Below, in pieces: positions 16,529 to 27,275 of a stretch of 64,000 bases of DNA (position 1 is the first letter of the stretch; each line of letters opens with the position of its first letter). The notes beneath the pieces were generated by a model. That model saw only the letters and a program-made list of their open reading frames with translations. It did not search any database and was not told where the DNA came from. The position numbers and the translations under genes are program-made. The stretch covers positions 1 through 64,000 of the forward strand of contig JAUSAG010000009.1 in NCBI GenBank assembly GCA_030652995.1. The letters run 5' to 3'. Origin of the DNA: Methylotenera sp. GTDB lineage: Bacteria; Pseudomonadota; Gammaproteobacteria; Burkholderiales; Methylophilaceae.

Positions 16529-17731
16529 ATGCAGCTTTATGACATGCCGGATGCACGTGGGCATTTTGGACAATTTGGCGGTACGTTTGTAGCGGAAACA
16601 TTGGTTGAAGCGTTGGAAGACTTGCGCATCATGTACGAAAAATATCGTCATGACCCTGAGTTTTTAGCTGAATATGCGTATGATTTAAAACACTTTGTTG
16701 GTCGTCCTAGCCCTATTTACCACGCAAAACGCTTGTCAGATAAAATTGGCGGTGCGCAAATTTACCTGAAACGCGAAGATTTAAACCATACAGGCGCACA
16801 TAAAATTAACAATACTATTGGTCAGGCATTGCTGGCTAAGCGTATGGGTAAGCCTAGAGTCATTGCGGAAACCGGCGCCGGTCAGCATGGTGTTGCCACA
16901 GCAACCATCGCGGCACGTTTAGGCTTGGAGTGTGTGGTATATATGGGCAGTGAAGATGTTAAACGTCAAGCGCCTAATGTATTCAGAATGAAACTACTGG
17001 GAGCCACCGTGGTGCCGGTAGAAAGCGGCTCTAAAACACTGAAAGATGCGCTGAATGAGGCAATGCGTGATTGGGTGACCAATGTGCATAATACGTTCTA
17101 TATTATTGGTACAGTTGCAGGTCCGCATCCGTATCCGATGATGGTGCGTGATTTTCAGGCGGTAATTGGTATTGAAGCTAAAGAACAAATGATGGAAATG
17201 GTGGGTCGCCAGCCAGATGCAATCGTTGCATGTGTTGGCGGTGGCTCTAATGCCATGGGTATTTTTTACCCTTATATTGACGTACCTAATGTACGTTTGA
17301 TTGGCGTTGAAGCGGGCGGTCTTGGCATGGAAACCGGTCAGCACGCTGCGCCATTAACAGCTAATAGTCCGGTAGGAGTGTTGCATGGCAACCGCACTTA
17401 TTTGATGCAAGATGCCGATGGTAATATTATTGAAACGCACTCAATTTCAGCAGGGTTAGATTACCCTGGCGTTGGCCCAGAGCATGCATGGCTAAAAGAC
17501 ATTAAACGTGCTGAATATGTGGCGATCACTGATGATGAAGCCATGGCAGCGTTTCATAATTTATGCCGTACAGAGGGTATTATCCCAGCACTTGAATCTA
17601 GCCATGCTTTAGCACATGCTGAAAAAATGGCTAAAACCATGCATAAGGATCAGATTATTCTCGTTAATTTATCTGGTCGTGGCGATAAGGATATCAATAC
17701 GGTTGCCAAACTTGCAAATATCACTTTATAA
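16529..17731 (+). CDS. trpB: Tryptophan synthase, beta subunit
   Basis: The 400-residue PLP enzyme joins indole and serine. The PLP-Lys motif [15 protein letters not shown], the catalytic Glu region [12 protein letters not shown], and the Gly-rich phosphate loop [10 protein letters not shown] are present. Ending LANITL, it is of normal length (TrpB1 type). It lies between trpF and trpA and forms the alpha2-beta2 complex with TrpA. Confidence 0.98.
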   Translation: MQLYDMPDARGHFGQFGGTFVAETLVEALEDLRIMYEKYRHDPEFLAEYAYDLKHFVGRPSPIYHAKRLSDKIGGAQIYLKREDLNHTGAHKINNTIGQALLAKRMGKPRVIAETGAGQHGVATATIAARLGLECVVYMGSEDVKRQAPNVFRMKLLGATVVPVESGSKTLKDALNEAMRDWVTNVHNTFYIIGTVAGPHPYPMMVRDFQAVIGIEAKEQMMEMVGRQPDAIVACVGGGSNAMGIFYPYIDVPNVRLIGVEAGGLGMETGQHAAPLTANSPVGVLHGNRTYLMQDADGNIIETHSISAGLDYPGVGPEHAWLKDIKRAEYVAITDDEAMAAFHNLCRTEGIIPALESSHALAHAEKMAKTMHKDQIILVNLSGRGDKDINTVAKLANITL

Positions 17732-17809
17732 AATGCAAACCTCGCACCACAGGCACTTTGATTTTCTAACTAATTAACTAGTACATTTAAACTTTAACTG
17801 ACGCCCATT

Positions 17810-18610
17810 ATGTCCCGTATTCAATCTGTATTTGCAACACTTAAACAACAAGGAAAAACTGCCTTAATTCCATATATTACGGCAGGCGATCCGCATCCTA
17901 AACATACGGTCAATTTACTGCACACGCTGGTTAAGCATGGTGCTGATATGATCGAACTTGGCGTACCGTTTTCTGACCCAATGGCCGACGGTCCTGTCAT
18001 TCAACGTGCCAGTGAACGTGCTTTGGCGCATAAAGTTGGGTTGACTGCAGTATTGGCTATGGTGAAAGAGTTTAGACAAACCAACCAGACCACACCGATT
18101 ATCTTGATGGGTTATGCTAACCCGATTGAAGCCATCGGTGCGATGGCTTTTGCAGATCGTGCGAAAGCGGCAGATGTAGATGGTGTGATTACAGTTGATT
18201 ATCCACCAGAAGAGTGTGGTGAATTTGTTAAAGAGCTTCGCGCACGCGATATAGATCCTGTGTTTTTATTGTCACCAACCACGGAACCTGAACGCGTTGA
18301 TTTGATTGTGAAGCAAGCTAGTGGTTTTGTGTATTATGTGTCGCTCAAAGGTGTTACTGGTGCGGCTAATTTAGATATTATTGAAGTGACTAAACGCGTT
18401 GCTTCTATTCGTGGGCAAACCAGTTTGCCAGTAGGCGTTGGTTTCGGCATTCGTGATGCAGCTACTGCAAAAGCAACCGCTGCGATTGCAGATGCTGTGG
18501 TGGTAGGTAGTCGCATGGTACAAGTGATTGAAGCATCAACAGATGAAAATTTGCTTAGCAACGTTGCTAAGCTTATGGATGAATTAAAAACGGCAGTAGA
18601 TGCTGCGTAA
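17810..18610 (+). CDS. trpA: Tryptophan synthase, alpha subunit
   Basis: The 266-residue TIM barrel cleaves indole-3-glycerol phosphate. Visible are [14 protein letters not shown], the catalytic-Glu motif [21 protein letters not shown], the Asp-containing [11 protein letters not shown] and the phosphate site GVGFGIRD. Its partner trpB ends 78 bases upstream, and accD follows after 20 bases. Confidence 0.98.
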   Translation: MSRIQSVFATLKQQGKTALIPYITAGDPHPKHTVNLLHTLVKHGADMIELGVPFSDPMADGPVIQRASERALAHKVGLTAVLAMVKEFRQTNQTTPIILMGYANPIEAIGAMAFADRAKAADVDGVITVDYPPEECGEFVKELRARDIDPVFLLSPTTEPERVDLIVKQASGFVYYVSLKGVTGAANLDIIEVTKRVASIRGQTSLPVGVGFGIRDAATAKATAAIADAVVVGSRMVQVIEASTDENLLSNVAKLMDELKTAVDAA

Positions 18611-18630
18611 TTGTTAAAAAGGATGCAACT

Positions 18631-19494
18631 ATGGGTTGGTTAAACAAACTACCACAAAAAATTAAACGTGTTGTCGGTGCAGACAAAAAAAACGTACCTG
18701 AAGGGCTGTGGAGTAAATGTCCATCATGTCAATCAGTGCTGTACCGTAAAGACTTGGAAGATAATTCCGATGTATGCCCAAAATGTACGTATCACAACCG
18801 AATTGGCGCACGTGCACGTTTAGCACAATTGTTAGATGCAGAAGGTCAATTTGAGATCGGTGCTGGCGTACAGCCAGTAGATACGCTCAAATTTAAAGAC
18901 AGCAAAAGCTATGCGGATCGTATTAAAGAGTCGCAGAAAGCCGTAAACGAGAAAGATGCGTTAATTGTGATACAAGGCAGCATTAAATCAGTGCCGGCAG
19001 TCGTGGCGGTATTTGAGTTTAAGTTCATGGGCGGCTCAATGGGCTCGGTCGTGGGAGAACGTTTTGTGCGCGGTGTTCAAGCCGCGATTGATAATAAAAT
19101 GGCTTTTGTTTGTATAGCAGCCAGCGGTGGGGCTCGTATGCAGGAAGGTTTGTTCTCACTAATGCAAATGGCAAAAACCAGTGCGGCACTCACACAATTA
19201 AGTGCAGCAGGATTGCCTTACATATCAGTGCTGACTGACCCTACTATGGGCGGTGTTTCAGCAAGTTTTGCCATGCTAGGTGATGTGATTGTGGCTGAGC
19301 CGCAAGCATTGATTGGTTTTGCAGGCCCGCGCGTAATTGAACAAACAGTGCGTGAAACGCTACCAGATGGCTTCCAGCGTGCAGAGTTCTTGTTAGAACA
19401 TGGTGCGATTGATTTGATTATTGACCGTCGTGAAATGCGTAGCAGACTCGCTGGAATATTGGCTAATTTAATGCGTTTGCCGGTAATTGCTTAA
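18631..19494 (+). CDS. accD: Acetyl-CoA carboxylase, carboxyltransferase beta subunit
   Basis: The 287-residue subunit carries the N-terminal Cys4 zinc finger (CPSC...CPKC, about 29-51) and the crotonase-like carboxyltransferase fold with [25 protein letters not shown] and [16 protein letters not shown]. With AccA it transfers CO2 from biotin to acetyl-CoA, producing malonyl-CoA. The trpA-accD-folC order is conserved across proteobacteria. Confidence 0.97.
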   Translation: MGWLNKLPQKIKRVVGADKKNVPEGLWSKCPSCQSVLYRKDLEDNSDVCPKCTYHNRIGARARLAQLLDAEGQFEIGAGVQPVDTLKFKDSKSYADRIKESQKAVNEKDALIVIQGSIKSVPAVVAVFEFKFMGGSMGSVVGERFVRGVQAAIDNKMAFVCIAASGGARMQEGLFSLMQMAKTSAALTQLSAAGLPYISVLTDPTMGGVSASFAMLGDVIVAEPQALIGFAGPRVIEQTVRETLPDGFQRAEFLLEHGAIDLIIDRREMRSRLAGILANLMRLPVIA

Positions 19495-19558
19495 TTGACA
19501 AATAACGTTGGCATTATTCTTAGCCTGAAATTGATGCCGATTGCTAAAGGTGATGTAG

Positions 19559-20890
19559 ATGCCTAGTGACTTGGCGCCTAAAGATATAAATGCATGGCTA
19601 AGGTACATTGAAAGCCTGCATCCTAAATCTATCGCGATGGGGCTAGCGCGTGTTAAACAGGTTATCGGGCGCTTAAAGTTGCAGAAAAACTTTAAAGTTA
19701 TCTCTGTCGCAGGCACCAATGGCAAAGGTTCAACTTGCGCAATGTTAGAGCAAACTTATACGCAGGCCGGTTTTGCTGTGGGTTGTTATACTTCGCCTCA
19801 CTTGCTGCGTTATAACGAGCGTGTTCGAATTAATGGCATTGAGGTGAGCGATGAGGCGCTGTGTGCAGCCTTTTCTGCAGTTGAAACAGCAAGGAAAAGC
19901 GGAGAGGTCGTAGCGCTCACGTATTTTGAGGTGGGGACATTAGCCGCAATGTGGCATTTTGCGCAAACAGGGATTGATGTCGCGATTTTAGAAATTGGAT
20001 TGGGTGGTAGATTAGATGCAGTGAATGCATTTGAACCTGATTGCGCCATCGTGACCAGTGTTGATTTAGATCATCAAGAATTTTTAGGTGAATCACGCGA
20101 GGAAATCGGCTTTGAAAAAGCTGGGGTGTATCGTCAATCAATACCAGCTATTTGTGGAGATAACCATCCCCCACAGAGCTTAATAAACCATGCCCAACAA
20201 ATTGATGCTGATTTTAAGTGCATCAATCGTGATTTCACTTATACCTGGTCAGCGGCTGATTGGTGTTATTTGTCAAATGGGCGGGTCATACATACGTTGC
20301 CATTGCCAGCGTTGAAAGGCCATTATCAACTCAATAATGCTGCATGTGCGGTAGCGGCGGTAGAGTCGTTACAAGCATACTTACCTGTTACCACGGCATC
20401 TATTGCTAATGCAATGCGTCAGGTATTTCTAGCTGGCCGTTTTCAGACAGTATCTAAGACACCTTGGGTGATCTTAGATGTAGCGCATAACCCACACGCG
20501 GCGCAAGCCCTTGCAGAGAATCTGGCAGCATTAAAGTTAACAGAACGCACTCACACTAAAACTTTGGCGGTATTTGCAATGTTGGCTGATAAAGATATGA
20601 AAGGTGTTGTGAATACGTTAAAAAATGAAATCGACACTTGGTATGTCGCCAATATTGACCATGTTCGCGGGGCTTTGGCTTCAGACTTGGCTGCCATTAT
20701 TGCGGAAATTATACCTAATGCCAGCATTAAATGTTTTGATACAGCGGCTAAAGCCTACGAGCAAGCTTGTATCGATATAGAAACCTGTATTGATAGAAAT
20801 GAAAATGATAAAATAGTCGTGTTTGGTTCATTCTTTACCGTTGCAAGCGTAATGCAACATTTGAATCAACGCGCAAATCCTAATCTTTAA
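19559..20890 (+). CDS. folC: Bifunctional dihydrofolate / folylpolyglutamate synthase
   Basis: This 443-residue Mur-ligase-like enzyme has the ATP P-loop ISVAGTNGKGSTCAMLE, YTSPHLLRYNERVRING, the ILEIGLGGRLDAVN motif and WVILDVAHNPHAAQAL. It adds glutamate to dihydropteroate and to folates. It is followed after 10 bases by the SPOR-domain gene, forming the classic folC-dedD-cvpA-purF string. Confidence 0.96.
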   Translation: MPSDLAPKDINAWLRYIESLHPKSIAMGLARVKQVIGRLKLQKNFKVISVAGTNGKGSTCAMLEQTYTQAGFAVGCYTSPHLLRYNERVRINGIEVSDEALCAAFSAVETARKSGEVVALTYFEVGTLAAMWHFAQTGIDVAILEIGLGGRLDAVNAFEPDCAIVTSVDLDHQEFLGESREEIGFEKAGVYRQSIPAICGDNHPPQSLINHAQQIDADFKCINRDFTYTWSAADWCYLSNGRVIHTLPLPALKGHYQLNNAACAVAAVESLQAYLPVTTASIANAMRQVFLAGRFQTVSKTPWVILDVAHNPHAAQALAENLAALKLTERTHTKTLAVFAMLADKDMKGVVNTLKNEIDTWYVANIDHVRGALASDLAAIIAEIIPNASIKCFDTAAKAYEQACIDIETCIDRNENDKIVVFGSFFTVASVMQHLNQRANPNL

Positions 20891-20900
20891 GGACGCAGTA

Positions 20901-21611
20901 ATGCCCCCAGATCTACCTAATGACCAAGCTCTAAATCTAAAAAAACGTGCCCGTCGGCGCTTGGTGGGTGCTGTAGCGCTCGTGCTGTTGATGGTGATTG
21001 TTCTGCCGCAGATATTGCAAGATAGAGTGGCAATATCACAACACGAGAGCATTAAAATCACGATGCCTGACACTATAAGCACTACAAACCCTGAGCCAAT
21101 GATTGGGCATGAAAGTAAGATTGAAATTAACGAGGTTTTAGCGTTAGACCCAGAAGCTGAAGCTGTGGTTGAAAATGTTATCGAAAGCAATGTTACCGAA
21201 AGTAAAGTGAGCGACACTAAATCTGTTGAATATAAAGAATCAGCTCTCAAAACGGAAAAACCTCTTCCACCAAAAAATCCTGAAGTTAAAACTACAGTAA
21301 TTAAAAACAATGAGACAATTGTAGCTTCTAAAAAGCCTGCTGTTAATGAAACGGATTCGACTCCACCTCAAAAATACAATGAGCATTTCACAGTACAAGT
21401 GGGCGTGTATGCTGATATTGCTAACGTAAAGCGCATACAAGATCAATTAAAACCAACAGGGTTCAGCACGCATACAGAAAAAATAACCACGCCTAAAGGT
21501 GAAAATATTCGTCTGAAAGTAGGCAATTTTACATCTCGTCAAGCGGCCGTAAATGCCTTAGATAAAATCAAAGAAATAGGTCTAACTGGAATTGTTGTTA
21601 GCAATGAGTAA
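20901..21611 (+). CDS. SPOR-domain cell-division protein (DedD-like)
   Basis: The 236-residue protein has a short basic cytoplasmic start, a single membrane anchor (about 19-36, LVGAVALVLLMVIVLPQIL), a low-complexity Glu/Lys/Val linker in the periplasm, and a C-terminal SPOR domain (about 155-235, HFTVQVGVYADIANVKRIQDQLKPTGFSTH). SPOR domains bind denuded septal peptidoglycan, so a septal location is expected. The position between folC and cvpA is that of DedD. Confidence 0.88.
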   Translation: MPPDLPNDQALNLKKRARRRLVGAVALVLLMVIVLPQILQDRVAISQHESIKITMPDTISTTNPEPMIGHESKIEINEVLALDPEAEAVVENVIESNVTESKVSDTKSVEYKESALKTEKPLPPKNPEVKTTVIKNNETIVASKKPAVNETDSTPPQKYNEHFTVQVGVYADIANVKRIQDQLKPTGFSTHTEKITTPKGENIRLKVGNFTSRQAAVNALDKIKEIGLTGIVVSNE

Positions 21612-21674
21612 AGTTGTTAATCAGTCACGTTACTACCCATTAAATCAATTAAATCAGTTGGTTAGAATAAAACG

Positions 21675-22166
21675 ATGACCAGTTTTGATTATGCAGTACT
21701 AGTCATCATCGGCTTATCCATCATATTTAGCGTGATGCGAGGCATGGTGAGGGAAGTGTTGGCTATTTTAGGCTGGGTGGCTGCATTTTATGTAGGCAGA
21801 ACTTACACTGATCAAGTTTTGCCGATGATGCCCGTTGATATTCCTAGCGAATCATTACGTGTATTAGCGGCATTTTTAGTGCTTTTTTTAGCAACGTTAT
21901 TACTGGCGAGTTTATTGGGTATCGCACTATCTGCAATAGTTAGAAAAGTAGGTCTTGGTTGGCTTAATCGCTTGCTAGGTGCCATATTTGGCGTGATTCG
22001 TGGATTGCTTGTCGTATGTGTATTGGTGTTCTTAGCTGGGCTAACTAGCGCTCCTCAAGATGAACGCTGGCGCAATGCGATGTTTAGCGCGCCGATTGAA
22101 GCACTTGTGATAAGCATGTTGCCGTGGATACCTGAAAACATTGCCAAGCATGTTAAATACGATTAA
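21675..22166 (+). CDS. cvpA: CvpA family membrane protein
   Basis: The 163-residue protein has four membrane segments (about 5-22, 25-42, 60-85 and 98-122). It starts with the CvpA motif TSFDYAVLVIIGLSIIFSVMRGMVREVLAILGWVAAFYVGR. CvpA is associated with colicin V production, envelope homeostasis and purF co-transcription, but its molecular function is unclear. It lies 56 bases before purF. Confidence 0.93.
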   Translation: MTSFDYAVLVIIGLSIIFSVMRGMVREVLAILGWVAAFYVGRTYTDQVLPMMPVDIPSESLRVLAAFLVLFLATLLLASLLGIALSAIVRKVGLGWLNRLLGAIFGVIRGLLVVCVLVFLAGLTSAPQDERWRNAMFSAPIEALVISMLPWIPENIAKHVKYD

Positions 22167-22222
22167 AAATTATTATAAAAAATCATCTTCAATTACAAAA
22201 TTAACCAATTAAGGCTTTATTC

Positions 22223-23746
22223 ATGTGCGGAATTATAGGCATTGTAGGTAAAAATCCAGTTAACCAATTGTTATACGATGGTTTGCTGGTGTTGCAACAT
22301 CGTGGACAAGATGCCGCAGGTATCGTCACCACCGATGGCAATACTTTTTATATGCATAAAAATAATGGGCTCGTTAAAGATGTTTTTCATACACGCCACA
22401 TGCGTAATTTAGTGGGGAATGTGGGTATTGCTCATGTGCGCTATCCTACAGCGGGATCATCTAGCGCAGCTGAAGCACAGCCGTTTTATGTGAATTCTCC
22501 TTTTGGCATTGTGCTTGGTCACAATGGTAATTTAACCAATTCAGTGCAGCTTAAACAGGAAATGTTCAAGCAAGACCTGCGTCATATCAACACCTCTTCA
22601 GACTCTGAAGTATTGCTCAATGTACTTGCGCATGAAATTGAAAAAACCGCCCCTAACTCGGTGCTTAATACCGACATGGTGTTTGATGCAGTTGAAGGGG
22701 TGCATAGGCGTTGCAAGGGCGCGTATGCTGTGGTGGCGATGATTGCCAATTTCGGCTTGCTTGCATTTCGGGATCCTAACGGCATTCGCCCGCTGATCAT
22801 TGGCAAGTTAGAATCAGAAAAGGGTACAGAGTATATTGTGGCATCTGAGAGCGTTGCTTTAGATGTGTTAGGCTTTAAAATATTGCGTGATGTAGCGCCT
22901 GGTGAAGCTGTATTTATCGACATGGATGGTAACTTTTATTCTCGTCAATGTGCTGAAAATCCAAAACTTAATTCTTGCATCTTTGAGTATGTTTATTTAG
23001 CGCGGCCAGATTCTGTGATTGACGGGATATCCGTGTATCAAACGCGTTTAGACATGGGAACCAGTCTTGCAGAAAAAATCAAGCGTGAATGGTCTGATAA
23101 AAAAATTGACGTTGTCATTCCTATTCCTGATACTAGCCGCCCAAGTGCGTTGCAGGTAGGCATTAGCCTAGGTTTGGATTATCGTGAAGGTTTTATTAAA
23201 AACCGTTACATTGGCCGTACATTTATTATGCCGGGTCAGGCATTACGTAAAAAATCGGTGCGCCAAAAACTTAACCCGATTGGCGTGGAATTTAAAGGTA
23301 AAAATGTACTGTTAGTCGATGATTCGATTGTGCGTGGCACAACTTCGCAACAAATCGTACAAATGGCACGTGATGCTGGCGCTAATAAAGTTTATTTTGC
23401 CTCAGCGGCGCCACCTGTTCGCTATCCCAACGTATATGGGATTGATATGCCCAGCCGCGATGAACTATTGGCAACAGACCGTACTGATGAGGAAATCTGT
23501 CAAGAAATTGGGGCGGACGGGCTAATTTACCAAGATTTAGATGCGCTGATTAAAGGCATTAAGTTGAGTAACCCCGCCATTGATGATTTTGACTGCTCAT
23601 GCTTTGATGGCAAATATATCACCGGAGATATTGATGAAGCTTACTTGGCCAACATTGAGGCGGCGCGTGGCGATGGTAATCAAGTGCAAAAGCCAGCTAA
23701 CTCCAGTACGCAAATGGACTTAAATTTGATTGATAGCCAGGAATAG
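22223..23746 (+). CDS. purF: Amidophosphoribosyltransferase
   Basis: The 507-residue enzyme commits PRPP and glutamine to purine synthesis. It has the Ntn-hydrolase N-terminus with catalytic Cys2 (MCGIIGIVG), [27 protein letters not shown], and the C-terminal PRPP-binding loop [18 protein letters not shown]. No Fe-S cysteine set of the Bacillus type is apparent, consistent with the E. coli-like class. It ends the folC-dedD-cvpA-purF string. Confidence 0.97.
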   Translation: MCGIIGIVGKNPVNQLLYDGLLVLQHRGQDAAGIVTTDGNTFYMHKNNGLVKDVFHTRHMRNLVGNVGIAHVRYPTAGSSSAAEAQPFYVNSPFGIVLGHNGNLTNSVQLKQEMFKQDLRHINTSSDSEVLLNVLAHEIEKTAPNSVLNTDMVFDAVEGVHRRCKGAYAVVAMIANFGLLAFRDPNGIRPLIIGKLESEKGTEYIVASESVALDVLGFKILRDVAPGEAVFIDMDGNFYSRQCAENPKLNSCIFEYVYLARPDSVIDGISVYQTRLDMGTSLAEKIKREWSDKKIDVVIPIPDTSRPSALQVGISLGLDYREGFIKNRYIGRTFIMPGQALRKKSVRQKLNPIGVEFKGKNVLLVDDSIVRGTTSQQIVQMARDAGANKVYFASAAPPVRYPNVYGIDMPSRDELLATDRTDEEICQEIGADGLIYQDLDALIKGIKLSNPAIDDFDCSCFDGKYITGDIDEAYLANIEAARGDGNQVQKPANSSTQMDLNLIDSQE

Positions 23747-23837
23747 TAGGCTTCTTAAAAATAGCGACCCTTATTTGTGCTTGCAAGTAAATATTAAGCT
23801 GAAGCTTGACGTTGTAAAAGGTAGGGCTTAACATATA

Positions 23838-23918
23838 AGGGCGCTGATTTGAGTGGCCGACTTTAAACAAAGCCTTACTCAGCTTGCGAGCGCATAATAA
23901 ATTCTGCTAAAGCGAGAA
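23838..23918 (+). promoter_or_regulatory. SAM-II-like riboswitch upstream of metZ
   Basis: The conserved SAM-II elements appear in order. P1 5-prime strand GCGCT with GATTT is at 23841-23850. TTGCGAGCGC at 23884-23893 supplies the pairing 3-prime strand AGCGC. ATAATAAAT and GCTAAAGCG (23906-23914) follow and supply the pseudoknot region. Between the P1 strands is an extra hairpin: GAGTGG with CC..ACTC, and CTTT/AAAG around AAAC (23851-23880). The element lies directly before a hairpin-plus-T-run and metZ, a methionine biosynthesis gene. SAM binding would therefore be expected to shut off metZ. It was recognised from remembered consensus and not scored with a covariance model. Confidence 0.75.
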
Positions 23919-23921
23919 CCT

Positions 23922-23959
23922 AAAACCCGTTTTAGCCCATTGCTATCACGGGTTTTTTT
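23922..23959 (+). terminator. Terminator hairpin between the SAM-II element and metZ
   Basis: AACCCGT (23924-23930) pairs with ACGGGTT (23948-23954), with A/T extension of the stem, a 17-base loop, and T-run to 23959. It starts a few bases after the riboswitch core, so it may be a transcriptional expression platform; it could also simply terminate upstream transcripts. Confidence 0.8.
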
Positions 23960-23980
23960 ATTTTAGAATTTGAGGGCATT

Positions 23981-25165
23981 ATGAATAAACAACAATATCA
24001 CCCTAATACGTTATCTGTACGTGCTGGTAGCGAGATGACTGAATTCGGCGAGAATTCAGAAGCCTTGTTCCTGAACTCAAGCTTTAGATTTAACAGTGCC
24101 GCGCAAGCTGCCGCCCGCTTTGGCGGAACAGAGCCTGGTAATATTTACTCGCGCTTTACCAACCCCACTGTCACCATGTTCCAAAATAAGCTCGCTGCAT
24201 TAGAGGGTGCAGAGCAGTGCGTCGCAACGTCAAGTGGTATGTCGGCGATTCTCGCCTGCGTGATGGGCTTGTGTAGCGCTGGCGACCATATTGTCGCATC
24301 ACGTAGTATTTTTGGCACTACTGTACAGTTATTTGGCAATATTTTAAAACGCTGGGGTTTGGAGGTGACATTTGTGTCATTGACCAATCCAGATGAGTGG
24401 CAAGCCGCTGTAACGTCAAAAACCAAACTATTTTTTGTCGAAACACCATCTAACCCGCTTACTGAAGTTTGTGATATAAAAGTGTTAGCGGATATTGCGC
24501 ATCAGGCAGGTGCGCACTTGGTGGTAGATAATTGTTTTTGCACACCGGCAATTCAGCGACCATTAGCACTGGGTGCCGATATTGTCATCCATTCTGCGAC
24601 AAAATATATTGACGGGCAGGGCAGATGCCTAGGGGGCGCTGTGCTGGGCTCTAAAGCATTAATGGAGCCTGTATACGGATTTTTGCGTACGGCAGGTGTC
24701 ACCATGAGTGCATTTAATGCATGGGTGTTTTTGAAAGGACTAGAAACACTGTATATCCGTATGGAAGCACATGCCAAAAATGCTTTGGCGTTAGCTGCCT
24801 GGCTAGAGGCACAGCCGCAGGTGGCGCGTGTACATTACCCTGGCTTAAAATCTCATCCACAGCATGACTTGGCCATGCGTCAGCAAAGCAGCGGTGGTGG
24901 TATTGTGACGTTTGAGGTTAAATCTAACGCTAACCAAACCCCACAGCAGGCCGCTTGGGCGCTAATTGATGCGACACAATTGATTTCAATTACGGCCAAT
25001 TTAGGGGATGCAAAAAGTACGATTACGCATCCAGCCACGACAACACATAGTCGCGTAACGCCAGAAGCGAGAGCTGCAGCAGGCATTACCGATGGTTTAG
25101 TAAGAATTGCCGTGGGCTTAGAGTATATTGAAGATTTAAAATCGGATTTAGTGTTTGCAAGTTAA
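23981..25165 (+). CDS. metZ: O-succinylhomoserine sulfhydrylase
   Basis: This 394-residue PLP enzyme of the Cys/Met-metabolism family makes homocysteine directly from an acylated homoserine and sulfide. It has YSRFTNPTVTMFQNKLAALEGAE, the PLP-Lys motif HSATKYIDGQGRCLGGAV, and SLGDAKS-equivalent NLGDAKSTITHPATTTHS. The proximity to purF is typical of metZ. TTGAGGGC precedes the ATG. The SAM-II-like element and terminator upstream imply feedback by S-adenosylmethionine. Confidence 0.93.
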   Translation: MNKQQYHPNTLSVRAGSEMTEFGENSEALFLNSSFRFNSAAQAAARFGGTEPGNIYSRFTNPTVTMFQNKLAALEGAEQCVATSSGMSAILACVMGLCSAGDHIVASRSIFGTTVQLFGNILKRWGLEVTFVSLTNPDEWQAAVTSKTKLFFVETPSNPLTEVCDIKVLADIAHQAGAHLVVDNCFCTPAIQRPLALGADIVIHSATKYIDGQGRCLGGAVLGSKALMEPVYGFLRTAGVTMSAFNAWVFLKGLETLYIRMEAHAKNALALAAWLEAQPQVARVHYPGLKSHPQHDLAMRQQSSGGGIVTFEVKSNANQTPQQAAWALIDATQLISITANLGDAKSTITHPATTTHSRVTPEARAAAGITDGLVRIAVGLEYIEDLKSDLVFAS

Positions 25166-25293
25166 TGCTGATTAACTTTTGTACAGTTAAAGCCGGCAAA
25201 TGGTTGTTAGCCAGCTTTAATACATTCCATCGACCTAATCCTGACACAACGGTCAAATTCGTTCATTAACTATAGAATGTAGATAGCCCACCA

Positions 25294-27180
25294 ATGAAAA
25301 AAACACTCATGAACCCGCGTACTTTTTTTGCTTTACTACATGATGTGGTGGTGGCGGCAATTGCTTGGGTAGCGGCTCACTTGTTACGTTTTAATTTTTC
25401 AATCCCTGATTCATATTTTCAGGAAATGTTGCAATCAATGCTGTGGGTGGTCGCGTTACAAGTGGGCGTCTTCATTACATTGGGCTTGTACCGTGGCATG
25501 TGGCGCTTTGCCAGTGTGCCTGATCTTAAACGTATATTTTTAGCTGTTGGTTCTGCAGCAGTGTTGGTGGCAGCAGTTTTTTTTATGGTAAAAACTGCCA
25601 CGGTGGTGCCGCGCTCAGTGTTGATTCTTGACCCGCTATTACTTATTTTAATGATGGGTGGCAGCCGTTTTGCCTATCGCGCTTGGAAAGAGAATCAGCT
25701 TTATGGCGTAAGTTTAAGGCAGGGTAATCCAGTGATTATACTGGGTGCAGGTGATGCGGCAGTTGCCTTGGTTAAAGATTTGGCTCGCAGCACGCAATGG
25801 CATGTGGTTGCGATGTTAGATGACGATGCAACCATGTTGGGTCGTGAAATTTTTGGCGTAAAAGTGAAAGGGGCAATACAACAATTAGATGCTGTGCGCC
25901 AACGTTTGGGTGTCGCGCACGTAATTGTAGCAATGCCTTCGGCTTATCATCAAAAGCGTCGTCAGGCGATTGAGCTTGCCAATGCGCTGGGGTTAGATGT
26001 ACTGACAGTGCCTGCGATTGATGACCTAATGAGCGGGAAAGTCAGTATTTCGCAAATTCGCAAAGTAGATGTAGAAGACTTGCTGGGGCGTGACGCAGTA
26101 AAGCTTGATAATACAGGTTTACAAAATCTGATTGCCGGGCATACGGTATTGGTGAGCGGAGCGGGTGGTTCAATTGGCTCGGAGCTATGTCGCCAAATCG
26201 TAAAATATCAACCTGCCACATTAATTTGCCTAGATATTTCAGAGTTTGCACTTTACCAGTTAGAGCAAACGTTAAGCGCATTTAACTTACCGACAAAGCT
26301 GTTATATATGACTTGTGATGTTAAAAATAGAGTGCGCATTGTAAATCTATTAACTCAATATCAACCAGCAGTAGTGTTTCATGCTGCAGCTTATAAGCAT
26401 GTGCCGATGATGGAAAATGGCAACGTGTGGGAAGCATTGTCGAATAATGTTATTGGTACTCATACGCTGGCTTCAGCCTGCAAAGACGCTGGTATAGAAA
26501 AATTTGTGTTGATTTCAACCGATAAAGCCGTTAACCCAACGAATGTGATGGGTGCAAGTAAACGCTTGGCGGAGATGGTGTGTCAAGGCTTGCAAGATCC
26601 CACTGGAACGCGGTTTGTGATTGTGCGCTTTGGTAACGTACTGGGTAGCAGTGGCAGTGTGATTCCTAAATTTCGCGAACAAATAGCCAAGGGCGGGCCG
26701 ATCACTATTACCCATCCTGAAATTACGCGCTATTTTATGTCTATTCCGGAGGCGGCACAGTTGGTGATGCAGGCAGGGCTAATGGGTAAGGGTGGTGAGA
26801 TTTTTGTGTTGGATATGGGTGAGCCCGTTAAAATCGCTGATTTAGCCATGGATATGATTCGATTGTCAGGGTTAGAGTTAGACGAAATTAAAATTGAATA
26901 TATAGGTTTGCGCCCTGGTGAGAAGCTTTATGAAGAGTTATTAGCTGATGATGAACACACCATGCCTACGCCACATGAAAAACTGCGTATTGCGCAAGCA
27001 AGAACCGCAGACACCGTATGGGTCAATAAGCTACTTAAATGGATTGAAGGCGCACATAGCACCAAAGAAAATCTTATCAAGCTTGAGTTGGCAGTTTGGG
27101 TTGAGGAATATAGTCCGCAAATTCAGACCGGCATAGAGATCCGCACCCAAGCCCTGAGCGAGCAGCTAACTTTGCATTAA
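25294..27180 (+). CDS. CapD/WbpM-type nucleoside-diphosphate sugar 4,6-dehydratase, membrane-anchored
   Basis: The 628-residue protein has four N-terminal membrane helices (about 10-115), a CoA-binding-like Rossmann segment (VIILGAGDAAVALVKDLAR, about 148-165), and a C-terminal short-chain dehydrogenase module (about 285-590). The latter has NAD-binding VLVSGAGGSIGSELCRQ, CDVKN, HAAAYKHVPMME, and the catalytic STDKAVNPTNVMGASKR in which Met replaces the usual Tyr. Relatives (WbpM, PglF, FlaA1-like) make UDP-4-keto-6-deoxy sugars for O-antigen, capsule or protein glycans. It is probably the start of, or a solitary gene for, surface polysaccharide modification; an EpsA-like regulator lies nearby. 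Confidence 0.9.
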   Translation: MKKTLMNPRTFFALLHDVVVAAIAWVAAHLLRFNFSIPDSYFQEMLQSMLWVVALQVGVFITLGLYRGMWRFASVPDLKRIFLAVGSAAVLVAAVFFMVKTATVVPRSVLILDPLLLILMMGGSRFAYRAWKENQLYGVSLRQGNPVIILGAGDAAVALVKDLARSTQWHVVAMLDDDATMLGREIFGVKVKGAIQQLDAVRQRLGVAHVIVAMPSAYHQKRRQAIELANALGLDVLTVPAIDDLMSGKVSISQIRKVDVEDLLGRDAVKLDNTGLQNLIAGHTVLVSGAGGSIGSELCRQIVKYQPATLICLDISEFALYQLEQTLSAFNLPTKLLYMTCDVKNRVRIVNLLTQYQPAVVFHAAAYKHVPMMENGNVWEALSNNVIGTHTLASACKDAGIEKFVLISTDKAVNPTNVMGASKRLAEMVCQGLQDPTGTRFVIVRFGNVLGSSGSVIPKFREQIAKGGPITITHPEITRYFMSIPEAAQLVMQAGLMGKGGEIFVLDMGEPVKIADLAMDMIRLSGLELDEIKIEYIGLRPGEKLYEELLADDEHTMPTPHEKLRIAQARTADTVWVNKLLKWIEGAHSTKENLIKLELAVWVEEYSPQIQTGIEIRTQALSEQLTLH

Positions 27181-27275
27181 CCATTCTTTTTTGATAAAAA
27201 GTGTACATAGTTTATTAGGTAAAACAATCTGCGGTGCAATACCCGCGCCATAGTAGGAAACATAGGCTCCAATAT

